From an uncultured Verrucomicrobiota bacterium (GTDB lineage: Bacteria > Verrucomicrobiota > Kiritimatiellia > SS1-B-03-39 > UBA6053): 64,000 nt of DNA. Location of the stretch: positions 1 to 64,000 of the forward strand of contig CAKZLZ010000018.1 in NCBI GenBank assembly GCA_937127435.1, read 5' to 3'. The notes below the pieces were generated by a model. It did not search any database and was not told the DNA's origin. It was given only the letters and a program-made list of their open reading frames with translations. Shown piece by piece: positions 10,507-21,038 of the stretch. A program made the translations under genes and the position numbers. Position 1 is the stretch's first letter. Every line of letters begins with the position of its first letter.

Positions 10507-11905
10507 ATGACCGGCTCCCAACCCAAACATCCTTTTGATCATGACCGACCAACAGCGATGGGATGCCATGGGCTGAAGCGGCGGATGGATCAATACACCC
10601 AACCTTGATCGCATTGCAGTGGAGGGCGTTCGCTTCTCGAACTGCGTCACGAATTCACCCGTCTGCATTCCTGCCCGGGTTTCACTTGCAACAGGACTCT
10701 ATCCACACAACACGGGTATCTGGCAAAACCTTAACCATGACATGTCCGCAGATACACAGACCTGGATGCAGGCGATTCGTGATGCGGGCTACAGAACCAG
10801 TCTGTTCGGTAAAACCCATCTACATCACCATTCGGGAGATCTGCGGGAGCGAGAGCATCTTTTGCACGCTTACGGGTTGCAGGATGTAGATGAGGTCGGC
10901 GGCCCCCGGGCCAGCGCCAGGGTTTTAACCCATCTGACCGAACATTGGGAACAAGCTGGCCTTTGGGATGCATACAAAGAAGATTATGATGAGCGATTCA
11001 CAAACAAGCCCTACGTCGTTCGACCGTCAACCCTTCCCCTGGAAGAGTATGCCGATGTGTACGTAGGGCAAAAAGCCAAGCAGTATTTAAAGGACTACGA
11101 CCGACCAGAGCCCTGGTTCTGCTGGGTAAGCTTCGGTGGTCCCCATGAACCTTGGGACACACCGGAGCCTTATGCCAGTATGTATAAGCCCGAAGATATG
11201 CCGAAACCAATCCTTCCCCCCCAGACTCCCGATGAGCGCCCCCAAGGCATCTTGGACAAAAGATTAACAGAGGCACCAAAGTTGAGTCCAGAAGAAATTG
11301 CGGCAATGCGAGCGGATTATGCAGGAAATGTTACCCTGATCGATGATCAGATCGGAGAGATTCTCCAGACCCTTACCGAGCGGTGTGAACTGGATAACAC
11401 TGTCATCGTTTTCTCCTCCGATCATGGAGAAATGAATGGTGACTACGGCTTGATTTACAAAGAAACATTTCTCAACGGTGCAGTTCGTGTCCCGCTTCTG
11501 GTGCGCACTCCCAGCACGCTGAAGGGCGAAAACGCGGGCGCCGTCGTCGACGCTCTGACAGAGTGGTTTGACATTGGACCCACTCTTGTAGAATTGGCCG
11601 GTGCTACACTCACCCACACGCAGTTCGCAATGTCGTTATGTGGCGTTGTCAACGGGTCCAACGCAGAACACAGGCCCTTCGTCATATCAGAGCTAAAAGG
11701 TGAGATCATGTACATGGACAAACAATGGAAGCTGTTCTTGAACAAAGAGGGACGTCCTTATTGCCTTTTTTCCCTCATCCACGACCCCGACGAAGTCCGC
11801 AATCTCGTCTGCGATGAATCACTCAAGAATGTTCAGTTGGATATTCGAGTCTGGATTCAGGAGCACCTTGTACGATCACAAGTACGCCTGGGTGAATACC
11901 ATTGA
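10507..11905 (+). pseudogene. Sulfatase with damaged 5' end (intact ORF only from GTG 10619)
   Basis: SPVCIPARVSLATGLYPHNTG (CxPxR). The conserved N-terminus NILLIMTDQQRWDAMG-stop-SGGWINTPNLDRIA is readable only with a 1-nt shift near 10525-10527 and across an in-frame TGA at 10574-10576. Confidence 0.75.
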
Positions 11906-12306
11906 GAAACTACAGAACGATAAAGGACGTAGCGGAAAAAGCATGCGAAATCTTCGAAAACCTCTTGGCCGAGTAAAAAAAGGTGACCCGAAACCAAGAT
12001 GGCCGGTCGTTGCGACCGAAGGTCGGAACCGGAAAGGTAGCTTCCCGGCTTACGCCTTGTCGGGACTTCCAGATCGTATCAAGTGCCAGTTGATCCCAAA
12101 GAGTAAGAGGCAAACAGTAATCTCCCCAAGATAGAGGACTTTACGTTGGTGCCCTTTACCCGACTGTTTTCCGACTACGCTCCAGTAACGGTGATGCTTG
12201 CCACACCATCATTTTGAGTTTTAACATTCATTCCATATCGAAACCTCACCGGCATTGAACTCCAAAGCCCACCCCTGCGGTACACTTCTATAACTTTTCC
12301 AAAGAC

Positions 12307-12534
12307 ATGAATCTACTTGCATATGACCCTACGTATCCTGCTAACCCATAGGGTTTAGGGGAAAAGATTCGTAAAGCAAGGATGGATAAGGGCTGGCAGG
12401 TGAAGGAGCTTGCAGCCATGCTTGGTGTGGATGAGAACACGGTTTTAAACTGGGAGCTTCGTGGGATGAAGCCGAGGAAGCATATGAAAGAGCTGAAATC
12501 GTTACTTATATTAAACAATTGTCATAGTAGATAA
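12307..12534 (+). pseudogene. Small XRE-type HTH protein interrupted by an internal TAG
   Basis: Translation MNLLAYDPTYPANP*GLGEKIRKARMDKGWQVKELAAMLGVDENTVLNWELRGMKPRKHMKELKSLL; TAG at 12349-12351 in an otherwise continuous frame. Confidence 0.65.
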
Positions 12535-12671
12535 TCTATAAAAAATATAAACAATACATTCGTTACGAATTGTGCATTTTGCAAAAAATAACTTGACTAT
12601 ATTTGTGATATTTTGGTTCTGTGGCTAAGGCTAAGTGAAATAATACTGAAATCCAAAACATCAGGGAAGTA

Positions 12672-15407
12672 ATGAAAAATGTGTCAAGCAAAGGTTTACC
12701 CTTTAGTTCCCTATTAATTCTTCTGGTAATCTTTTTGTTACCAATACAAGTGACCGCAATCGAACCTCCTGAGTGGATTAGGGTTGGAACAGCGACAAAT
12801 GTACGAGCAAGTTATGGCCTTTCAGCAAATCCACTATTTGAGGCCTCTGTTGGTGAGGTAGGAACAGTGATGGAAGGACCTGAAGAATCAGATGGATTTA
12901 CATGGTGGTATATTTATTGGCAAAATCATTCCCAGTATGGCTGGGCTGCTGAGGGGAATAACAGACTTGTTGTTATTAAACCTGACAAACCAAAGACAAA
13001 CAACCCTGGATCGACATCAAGCGGAAGCGCACCGATCATTTCATCTTTACGGCCTACATTTGAATGGACTTTGATGCCTAAGGCATCGAGTTATGAAATT
13101 TATTGGAGTGAAAATCGACAAGGTGCAGACGTACACGAATCTGGGAAAATCGATCATAGCCCCGACAGCTCTTGGAGATTACCTTCTTCGATGCCCTTAA
13201 AACCTAATACAGTATATGTGTGGGATATGGTCGCCAAAAGCAGTGCAGGAGAAAGCCCTGTTGCTGAAAACAGATTTTTCAAGACCCCTAATCTAACCCC
13301 AGAACTGGTATTTCTTTCGATCGACACCTTGAGTGACGACAATGAAGGCGAGAGCCAAGGAAACGGTGACGGAATTGTAAATCCTGGCGAAAAGATTGAG
13401 CTTGATATAAACATCGCCAACATCGGAAATATGGATTCCAGTGACGGAACACTATCACTATCCACAGAAAGCGAATACGTAGTGCATATAGATGACACAC
13501 CTTCAACCCTTAGAGGTATTGATATAGGTGATGATCGAGAAGGATCTGGAGATTTTGATATACTCATTTCTGATGACTGCCCAGACAACACTGAGATTAC
13601 ATTTACTCTCACTATGGAGACCCCAGAAGGACTATGGGAGGACACCGTTTCCTTCACAGTATATGTTGACCACCCTCCGGCAGAGAAAGCAGTGCTTTTA
13701 TCTCCAAAAGAAAGTTTTTTGTCGAAGCTTGGGAAATTGACATTAAGTTGGACCATTGGAAATACAGCCGAAGCAGCAACCCTATATTTTGGTCCAGCCA
13801 ACGAACCTATAGAATATAATCAAGTCGGTGATTACCGTGACACCATCGCAACTTTGTTAGTAAATGAATATACAGATTACATCTGTCGGATTGATACAGT
13901 AAACCCTGATGGCGAAATTACAGTAGGTGATGTGTACAATATTAATTACCAACGGACAAATACAACCGGACCGGACGGCTGCACACTAGAAGGAATCAAG
14001 AAAACTGATATTCGATCAATTATTCCCACCACCACGTATGATGACCATGTAGGTCGAGACTATAATGACAACGGCGGTATGGGTAATGATGGCGATGTGG
14101 GAAATATAGTTGTTTCACCGGTGACGGGCACAATCACATACTTTGACACATATCCTAAAGATTCACTAGACTCTGATTACGGTGAACTGCTCGTTGCAAT
14201 AAAAACAAGGGTCAACCCAAATACTGACTTTCTTCGATTTGATGAAAAGAACATACCCACAGGGAATGATAATGTCACTGTGTTTGCGGGTCACCTGAGT
14301 AAAATCCGATACGATAAAGATGGTAATAAAGAAAGTAGCGCTTGCCCTATTCCTCTTGCGATTGGCGACAAAGTCATTGCCGGTGAAACACCCATTGGAT
14401 ATATAGCAGATTCTGGACACAATGGAGGATATGATCCTCATGTCCACATAGGGATATTGCCCTACATAGAAGATGGCGTAATTGATACATCTGATTTAAC
14501 AAGTTCAAGCGCATTCCCTGGTCGAATCCTCGCCACAACAAACAATCCGGACAATATCAGGTCGGGTATGATTGACCCCGCAAAATTCACTTCTATCGAT
14601 GACTGGAATAATGCGTTTAGCCAACAGAAAATATTTGGGATTTTCTTGAATGGTAATAATGAACCCATTGTGGGTTCACCTATAACAGTTACAAAAACAT
14701 CTACCCTAGCAGTCCAACGCTCGTTCTTAATGACAACTTCTAGCCTTTCATCAGAATCTAGTTCTTCTCCAAGCTCATGGACGATTTACCCAAATGAAGA
14801 TGGAAGATTTAGTTTTGATTTTCTACCTCAAGGAAGCTTCATTTTTTCCATCTCAAGCTCAAATCCTGCCATTAATAATTTACAGTCTGATGTTGTTATC
14901 GGTGCCGAAAACATCGAGCTACATCTACAGGAATCTAATTTGGCAATAGCGCCGTACGTAGAACAAATCCCTGAAAAGATTCACGTAGACGAAGGCTCTC
15001 AAGCAGACATTAGGCCAATTATTTCCGGAACAGGTCCAATACAATTCGAATGGAAAAAAGACGGCACCACGGTGGTCTCTTCAAATCTAGCTCCTTTAGT
15101 GGTACCATCTGCTTCTAGTCAGTCTGATGGACTGTACACATTAAATATGAGCAATAACGCAGGAAATCTATCAACTAATATTGTATTGATTGTCCACCCA
15201 AAGCTAAAGAGCAATATGAGACCAAATCAACTATTTTGGACTGCCGCCTTTTCTGATTGGTCATTAGAAGAAACAACAGACTTACAAAATCCTAATTGGA
15301 TACCGGCACAGGGGGAACCCAACACAGATGGAAGTGATAAAGTATTTACTCCAAATTCTGGAGGTACTGTAAAATTTTACCGGCTACTTAGAAGTATTGA
15401 TCCCTGA
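12672..15407 (+). CDS. Large secreted protein: SH3-like, Ig-like and M23-peptidase-like domains
   Basis: Signal peptide; SH3-like N-terminus; SPVTGTITYF...VFAGHLSKI...GDKVIAGETPIGYIADSGHNGGYDPHVHIGIL (M23/LytM-like); Ig-like segment; C-terminal WSLEETTDLQNPNW...VKFYRLL. Confidence 0.7.
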   Translation: MKNVSSKGLPFSSLLILLVIFLLPIQVTAIEPPEWIRVGTATNVRASYGLSANPLFEASVGEVGTVMEGPEESDGFTWWYIYWQNHSQYGWAAEGNNRLVVIKPDKPKTNNPGSTSSGSAPIISSLRPTFEWTLMPKASSYEIYWSENRQGADVHESGKIDHSPDSSWRLPSSMPLKPNTVYVWDMVAKSSAGESPVAENRFFKTPNLTPELVFLSIDTLSDDNEGESQGNGDGIVNPGEKIELDINIANIGNMDSSDGTLSLSTESEYVVHIDDTPSTLRGIDIGDDREGSGDFDILISDDCPDNTEITFTLTMETPEGLWEDTVSFTVYVDHPPAEKAVLLSPKESFLSKLGKLTLSWTIGNTAEAATLYFGPANEPIEYNQVGDYRDTIATLLVNEYTDYICRIDTVNPDGEITVGDVYNINYQRTNTTGPDGCTLEGIKKTDIRSIIPTTTYDDHVGRDYNDNGGMGNDGDVGNIVVSPVTGTITYFDTYPKDSLDSDYGELLVAIKTRVNPNTDFLRFDEKNIPTGNDNVTVFAGHLSKIRYDKDGNKESSACPIPLAIGDKVIAGETPIGYIADSGHNGGYDPHVHIGILPYIEDGVIDTSDLTSSSAFPGRILATTNNPDNIRSGMIDPAKFTSIDDWNNAFSQQKIFGIFLNGNNEPIVGSPITVTKTSTLAVQRSFLMTTSSLSSESSSSPSSWTIYPNEDGRFSFDFLPQGSFIFSISSSNPAINNLQSDVVIGAENIELHLQESNLAIAPYVEQIPEKIHVDEGSQADIRPIISGTGPIQFEWKKDGTTVVSSNLAPLVVPSASSQSDGLYTLNMSNNAGNLSTNIVLIVHPKLKSNMRPNQLFWTAAFSDWSLEETTDLQNPNWIPAQGEPNTDGSDKVFTPNSGGTVKFYRLLRSIDP

Positions 15408-15436
15408 AGTTTTCAGGGAACATGAGTTTCAATAAC

Positions 15437-15811
15437 TCAAAGCCCCTTCAGTTTCACTTTGAGTTTCTCAATCTGTTTTTCCAGACTTGCCTTCTTAGCA
15501 GCTTTCGCTCCTTCGATTTTGGAAGATGCGATTTCCACCACCTTCTCTAATTCTTCAAAAGAAAGCTCATTGTAGGCACGCTTACTAAGGAACACAGAGC
15601 GGACGTCTGCGGAGCCAACTTGCTTCGCCGGTTTCTTTATTCTGCCTGGAACTCTTTTTGCGTCCTTAGCCTTGGGTTTCTTGGCCTTAAGCTCACCAAG
15701 TTTGGCCTTGCGGTACGCAATCTCGCCTTTGGCATTGGTTTTAAGGGCATCGCCCTCTTTGACCCAGACACAACCGCTAGGTGGCCTGCCAGGGTACTTG
15801 GGATTCTTCAC
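15437..15811 (-). CDS. Lys/Ala-rich hypothetical protein
   Basis: 124 aa ORF, coiled-coil-like C-terminus. Confidence 0.5.
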   Translation of the reverse strand: MKNPKYPGRPPSGCVWVKEGDALKTNAKGEIAYRKAKLGELKAKKPKAKDAKRVPGRIKKPAKQVGSADVRSVFLSKRAYNELSFEELEKVVEIASSKIEGAKAAKKASLEKQIEKLKVKLKGL

Positions 15812-15893
15812 GGGTTTGTATTGGATGTCCTTACAATAAGTGTTTTGATCCTTAGAACAGACTCTTCAAGAAAAAACCACCCAAGTAATTTTA

Positions 15894-16175
15894 TCAATTA
15901 TCACTCCACGTTTTCCATAATCCCCAAGAAACCATCATTAGTACCCCAAAATATACAGGGAGCACGGATAGCCCCAGTAGCGCAGCCGCATTACTTTTCG
16001 GCAGAACATATGCAGTGATTCCTATACAGAGTACGGCTACCATGACTGCAAGTTTTCTTCGATGGGTTGAATGCTCCCTTCGACTTCTATCTTGAATCAG
16101 CGCAAGCAATCTAATGAGCACCATCGCGACCATAAAAGCGGCCCCTATTACTCCAACAACATCTGGATTCGACAT
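15894..16175 (-). CDS. Small membrane protein
   Basis: 93 aa with three hydrophobic segments; upstream ACGGAG SD-like. Confidence 0.5.
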   Translation of the reverse strand: MSNPDVVGVIGAAFMVAMVLIRLLALIQDRSRREHSTHRRKLAVMVAVLCIGITAYVLPKSNAAALLGLSVLPVYFGVLMMVSWGLWKTWSDN

Positions 16176-16343
16176 GTTTCAGCTCCGTATGTGTTACGTT
16201 TCTAAAAGGTCAGTGTCTCATCCTTAACCTGAATTGGGTTTGTTCAACTTCTGAAATTTGTCTGAAAAGCTTAAGGATGCAGCCCTGTATCAAAAAATGT
16301 CAAAAAGCTCTTATCAGTAAAAGACTTTCTAGGTCTTGGTTTA

Positions 16344-17459
16344 TCATTTATTGAAAGTTTCGGCCCCATCACTTGTCCACAGAGCCACCTTAGCTGCATT
16401 GAATTCCAAAGCCCAATCATATTGTTTCATACTAGGGTTGTAGTTATGAATAACAACTTTCCCCATCATACCATCTTGATGCAGTGCTCCAAGCCTGGTT
16501 ATAAAAGAAGCCTGAGCACACAGAAACAAGTGTATTTCCGTCGAAATTTTGTTCAGACCAGTAAGTAAGTGCGCAACCTTCTTAGCCACGCCTGCTTGGA
16601 CGACCTCACAAGGCAAAGCATCATACTTACATTCAAAAGGTAATGACACATGTATAACCCTACCAACGAGGGCGGGTGGAAGCTCTGAATCCATTATATC
16701 CAGTGAAAAAGAAACTGCCACTCCCACAGGACCGTTTTCGGATTTTGATATTTCTTTTTGTATATCACTAAGTGTTTCATAGCCCCTGTATGAAAATACA
16801 GGTTCGACAGGACGACCGACATCATCAAGAATGACCCATTCATTCCTTTCTCGATTATGATCCATATATACTATTGGTAAATGTCCATCACGGAGCGTTG
16901 CTCCAATAACATACAATGACGGAACAGACCCGAGAGCGGCAACAAAAGCTTCTGTCGCCTCTGGATGCTCCATTCTCCTCATAATGCTTTGATGTACTCC
17001 AGGATACTCTCTGCAAATTGATGCCGGGTCACGCGAGTCTATGTAGTCGATATTTAGTGGAGAAGCAAAAGCGACTTTTTCTTTCGGTAAAGCATCCCGG
17101 GGCAAACTTGGGTTAGAATTTGGAAAACCTCTATAAAACAGCAACACCGAACCTCTTGATACATCGGCCTGATCTAACTGCCGATACCTTCGCATTAGCA
17201 GGAAACATCCAAGCAAGAATGTGATAAACCCAATTGAAAAAATTATTAACCCTACTCCACCTAAATCAAAATCCAGCAACAACGGTTCTTCCCCGAATCC
17301 AGGAATAATGAGCTTTAGAAAGAATGAAAACCCACCGCCCATCATCATGGCTCTTCCCGTTTTCACAAAAAATACTCCAATTCTACACCGAAGATCACCT
17401 TTATATTTCTTCCAAACTGCAAGAGCCTGATTTATCATCTGGAGTATCGAATCAGACAT
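16344..17459 (-). CDS. 2TM-SAVED domain CBASS effector (Cap14-like)
   Basis: Two N-terminal TM segments then SAVED-like region ending IHLFLCAQASFITRLGALHQDGMMGKVVIHNYNP; last gene of the CBASS operon. Confidence 0.75.
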   Translation of the reverse strand: MSDSILQMINQALAVWKKYKGDLRCRIGVFFVKTGRAMMMGGGFSFFLKLIIPGFGEEPLLLDFDLGGVGLIIFSIGFITFLLGCFLLMRRYRQLDQADVSRGSVLLFYRGFPNSNPSLPRDALPKEKVAFASPLNIDYIDSRDPASICREYPGVHQSIMRRMEHPEATEAFVAALGSVPSLYVIGATLRDGHLPIVYMDHNRERNEWVILDDVGRPVEPVFSYRGYETLSDIQKEISKSENGPVGVAVSFSLDIMDSELPPALVGRVIHVSLPFECKYDALPCEVVQAGVAKKVAHLLTGLNKISTEIHLFLCAQASFITRLGALHQDGMMGKVVIHNYNPSMKQYDWALEFNAAKVALWTSDGAETFNK

Positions 17460-17925
17460 ACTTCTCTCCTTGAGGTTGAACTCTTACAAGAGTTTCTTTT
17501 ATACCAACTATCACAAATACAAAGAGTCGTATTTGTGGATTACGTTTCACACACAATTCCCAATCCTCTAGGTCTTTTCGAGAAGGTACTGGAAAACAGC
17601 AGGGATGCGTATGCCAATTCCCGATGTAAAACCTTTCTCCGCCCGATTGCAGAAAAGCCCTTTGGACAGCTCGATCATGATGCTTTGACTTCATCACAAA
17701 ACCAGTTCTGCTACGCGTATCTTTAATTCCTGGACGTGTGCATTTATCGATCTGCATTCGGTCCAGATCCTCTGTGTATCCGCCTATCAATACCCCGCAA
17801 GCTTCAGAAGATTTGACATCATTCTGCACATATTTCGACCAAGTACGAAACACCGAGTCTGAGATATCGAGATCCACATCGAGACACCCCTCCCTTTTAA
17901 TGGGCACCCGATTACTGGCACACAT
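17452..17925 (-). CDS. cap3: JAB/JAMM deubiquitinase-like peptidase (CBASS Cap3)
   Basis: GNWHTHPCCFPVPSRKDLEDW JAMM motif; overlaps the ends of both neighbouring genes. Confidence 0.85.
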   Translation of the reverse strand: MCASNRVPIKREGCLDVDLDISDSVFRTWSKYVQNDVKSSEACGVLIGGYTEDLDRMQIDKCTRPGIKDTRSRTGFVMKSKHHDRAVQRAFLQSGGERFYIGNWHTHPCCFPVPSRKDLEDWELCVKRNPQIRLFVFVIVGIKETLVRVQPQGEKYV

Positions 17926-19618
17926 CACAGCCTCCGGTGTATAACGGCAGCTCTGTAAGAGCCCCCTCATTACTCTTATACCGCTCTGAAACATTCACAC
18001 TATGCTCATGGGCAAGTAAATCTGCTCCCCTCCAAGACAGCGAGATTCCATGAGGATACTTGCCAAGCAGACCGTTGATCCCAAGCCGAGTTGCCACAAC
18101 AGCGGTTTGTATTGCATCGACATTGGAATAGGAAATATACTCAAAACCGCATCCCGCATGACGGGTAACAACATATTGCCCTTCCTCAATAAAACTCAAC
18201 TTTGGATGAAGAGAAAACTGACAGGTTGCTTCATCTCGAAAAACACAAGACAAACAGCCCTCCTTACCAGGGATTGTTAGAGCGGCATGTCCTCCCAATC
18301 CATAAGCCTCCACCCAAGCTGACACTAGCATTGGCGGTTTCACTAAATCATACACCGCCTCGGTTATTCTTCGCTCCAGCGTCATGTTGCCGGTTGTTAG
18401 TATCACTAAATCAAATTCTTCAAGATTAGCAACCCCACCATTAACCTCAAAGCCATCGGACACATCAGTACATACCAAAAAAGGATATTTTTCTTCGAGA
18501 TATTTCCTTAATCCAAGTGACTTGGCCACCCCTATACAACGTGCATCCAAGATATGCCTATGGACATTTTCTGTTCTGAAATCTTCTCCATCAATCAGGT
18601 GAAGGTTACAAACGCCCGAAGAAGCAAGTTGGTCTGCCACATACCCACCAACACTTCCACAACCGATGACACACACCTTTGCATTATTCAGGCAAGTATT
18701 TGCACCACCTCGGGGTAAGAGTCTATTTTTAGAAATAGGAGTCTCCAGAAGCAATGGTTCAAATTTCCATCTGGATAATTCCTCTGAGCTTAGCCCCAAT
18801 TCTATCTTTTCTGGCGTACTACATAACAATGAAAACCATATTGGACCGTCTTTTGCATTACCAAAAAACACTATAATCAATTCCTTGGACTTATTTCTTC
18901 TAAAAACATCTCGTACATTATGTCGGAAAACAGCACTTTGCACGTTAAAGAGATGCATTATCCAAGATGCTATATCTTTACGTTCAGCAGGTGCCGGCAT
19001 CATCCTTTCAAGAGGTATAAGTAACCCTTTACCCTTTTCATTCCTTCCTGCACGCAGCCGCCAAACCCAGTTATTAATAGATTGGGATGGATTTTCACCA
19101 TGGACAACTCTGGCTTTATCTCGCCAGCCCTTTGCCCCCTTTTTCTCACTCAAACAATGCAAACGCTGGGGCAACTCGCCCGGCTCTGCAATGCAAAACA
19201 GCCTTTGTCCACTTTGAGACAGTCTCTGCCACATTGGCTGGAATTCGCTGATTAACTCAGCCGTATTCCACTTCGGATCAGATAATCCTTTCGATACAAT
19301 TTCAACCGCTTTTTTAAGGCCAGCAATTGCTACCGCTTCAGGATTATCATAATCAACGTTGAAAGATTGTGAGGTACCAATACAAATATCTCCAAATGAC
19401 GTCACATGAGCTATTTTTCCGAATGTATCATTACCACTGATAAGATAGACTAGCGGTTCAAATGGGAACCCCTGGTCAAGCCCCCATGAAAGAAGCTCAA
19501 ACTGTGCCTCAGCACTTACTCCATGTTGTGTTTTTACATATATTGAATCGGTTTCAGGGAGTACTGAGAAGCCATTTTTTTCATAGACCTTCCGTAACCA
19601 ATTGTTGTCATACTTCAA
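17912..19618 (-). CDS. cap2: E2-E1 fusion (prokaryotic E2 + ThiF adenylation domain; CBASS Cap2)
   Basis: VCVIGCGSVGGYVADQLASSGVCNLHLIDGEDFRTENVHRH ThiF core; GCLSCVF; upstream E2-like domain; directly abuts the CD-NTase stop. Confidence 0.88.
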   Translation of the reverse strand: MKYDNNWLRKVYEKNGFSVLPETDSIYVKTQHGVSAEAQFELLSWGLDQGFPFEPLVYLISGNDTFGKIAHVTSFGDICIGTSQSFNVDYDNPEAVAIAGLKKAVEIVSKGLSDPKWNTAELISEFQPMWQRLSQSGQRLFCIAEPGELPQRLHCLSEKKGAKGWRDKARVVHGENPSQSINNWVWRLRAGRNEKGKGLLIPLERMMPAPAERKDIASWIMHLFNVQSAVFRHNVRDVFRRNKSKELIIVFFGNAKDGPIWFSLLCSTPEKIELGLSSEELSRWKFEPLLLETPISKNRLLPRGGANTCLNNAKVCVIGCGSVGGYVADQLASSGVCNLHLIDGEDFRTENVHRHILDARCIGVAKSLGLRKYLEEKYPFLVCTDVSDGFEVNGGVANLEEFDLVILTTGNMTLERRITEAVYDLVKPPMLVSAWVEAYGLGGHAALTIPGKEGCLSCVFRDEATCQFSLHPKLSFIEEGQYVVTRHAGCGFEYISYSNVDAIQTAVVATRLGINGLLGKYPHGISLSWRGADLLAHEHSVNVSERYKSNEGALTELPLYTGGCDVCQ

Positions 19619-20644
19619 TTACGCACCAGAGGAAGGGATTGAAATTCCCGCAGACAACTGTTTCTCGGGTGCAGTATCCACCCCATCAGGAAAGTCATCA
19701 CCTAACTGCTCCTGAAGTTTTTCGCACTGCTTTTTCTCAGAAGTCATTTCAGAGACTTCATCCAATACGTCTTTGAGCCTTGATAGCCTGTTTCGAAGTG
19801 CATTAGCCACCTGGTCGCCCTTATCATTGAAAACGTCCCGTTGGGGGCTCACGGGAAGTTTTACACGCAGGCCATAGTTTCCACCGCCCTTAGGTGTGAA
19901 AAATTTATATGATTCCAACATATTGGATAGTGTATCTGACAAAGCTTTGTTGTCATCTCCATCACAATGCACGAAACTTTTCTTAGCCATGATAGTCAAA
20001 GCAATCGAAAATATTTTACTTCTTGCGTCTTCCGAGGTGTATTTCACGTTACGCCAGCGCTTCAGGTATCGCACCAGCCGAATGAACTGTTGCCGCTGAT
20101 TTGCGGTTAACGGGTTGAGTAAATTTTGATGATTATCAGTTGATTGAATCCATTCGACCAAACCCTTAGGATCTGAATTATCCCAGTATTTATTTCCAAT
20201 CAGAGCATTTTCCTTTCCGATGGCTAGATGGTAGTTCCCATAACTATCCACCTTAAAGGTTGTGAAATCAATATGGATAGGCGAGCCAATATAATCGGCT
20301 GTTACACAAGGCTTTTTTATCTTAGGCGCAGAGAAGCCATGCTTGCTTAGTACATCCTTTACAATTTTTTTCGGCTCAACAGCGTCTTCAGGTGCACTTT
20401 CATCAGATATGACCAAACCGCGATCAACATCATAATCTCTGTTTTTTGGAGGATGAATTCCAGTGTGGACTTTCATGGAGCCTAGGAGGATTTCTTCCAC
20501 AACTTCATATCCTTTTTCTTTGAAAGCAGCTTTGATTTTCGCCGTAATCAAGTTGTCTTTCTCGCGAGCGGCCCTGTACTCATCGGATTCACGCGTTAGT
20601 TTAATTTCTTCGTGAAATTTCAAATATTTAGATTGCAGTGACAT
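19619..20644 (-). CDS. CBASS CD-NTase (cGAS/DncV-like nucleotidyltransferase)
   Basis: LLGSMKVHTGIHPPKNRDYDVDRGLV active site (GS...DxD), HIDFTTF third acidic residue. Confidence 0.9.
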   Translation of the reverse strand: MSLQSKYLKFHEEIKLTRESDEYRAAREKDNLITAKIKAAFKEKGYEVVEEILLGSMKVHTGIHPPKNRDYDVDRGLVISDESAPEDAVEPKKIVKDVLSKHGFSAPKIKKPCVTADYIGSPIHIDFTTFKVDSYGNYHLAIGKENALIGNKYWDNSDPKGLVEWIQSTDNHQNLLNPLTANQRQQFIRLVRYLKRWRNVKYTSEDARSKIFSIALTIMAKKSFVHCDGDDNKALSDTLSNMLESYKFFTPKGGGNYGLRVKLPVSPQRDVFNDKGDQVANALRNRLSRLKDVLDEVSEMTSEKKQCEKLQEQLGDDFPDGVDTAPEKQLSAGISIPSSGA

Positions 20645-20677
20645 TACTCAAATTCCTTAAATAAAATTGTTTAATTC

Positions 20678-20884
20678 TCATCGATTCACATTATCTTTCT
20701 TCGAATTATCAGGGTTATCTCGAACATACTCACGTCCATTTATTTTGACGACATGAGCACCGGAATACTTACCTGCTTTAACTTCCTTAACGGCCTGAGT
20801 TCGGGGCACTTTTGGGCGAGGACCAATTTTATATGATTCATTGCGCCCGCCTTCCCCATCATTGTTACCTATGATTTTAGTCAT
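20678..20884 (-). CDS. Small DUF3892-like protein leading the CBASS operon
   Basis: MTKIIGNNDGEGGRNESYKIG...AVKEVKAGKYSGAHVVKINGREYVRDNPDNSKKDNVNR; SD GGAG upstream of the internal ATG. Confidence 0.6.
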   Translation of the reverse strand: MTKIIGNNDGEGGRNESYKIGPRPKVPRTQAVKEVKAGKYSGAHVVKINGREYVRDNPDNSKKDNVNR

Positions 20885-20997
20885 TTCATTTCTCCACGAT
20901 TTATTTTTGATTTTGTCACCCAAGCCATGCACAAGAACGCGCACACAATATTTGTGACCATACTAGTTTTTATTACCCTTGCATTTTCTGTTGTCAA

Positions 20998-21025
20998 GGT
21001 GTATACCCCAAATACTTTACACACC
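20998..21025. promoter_or_regulatory. Candidate operator between CBASS operon and WYL regulator
   Basis: Imperfect palindrome GGTGTATA-n12-TTACACACC (GGTGTnTA / TAnACACC). Confidence 0.4.
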
Positions 21026-21038
21026 CTACCCGTTCTTT

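Noticed and set aside
10574-10576. TGA in the sulfatase as a possible selenocysteine codon
   Set aside because: It replaces a plausible Cys, but a separate frameshift about 48 nt upstream makes decay or sequencing error more likely; no SECIS-like hairpin was identified.
11990-12070. GGTCGTTGCGACCGAAGGTCGG hairpins as a structured RNA
   Set aside because: Short GC-rich complementarity in a degenerate intergenic stretch; no second supporting signal.
15402-15420. TCCCTGAAGTTTTCAGGGA hairpin as a terminator
   Set aside because: Good stem but no following T-run; too weak to call.
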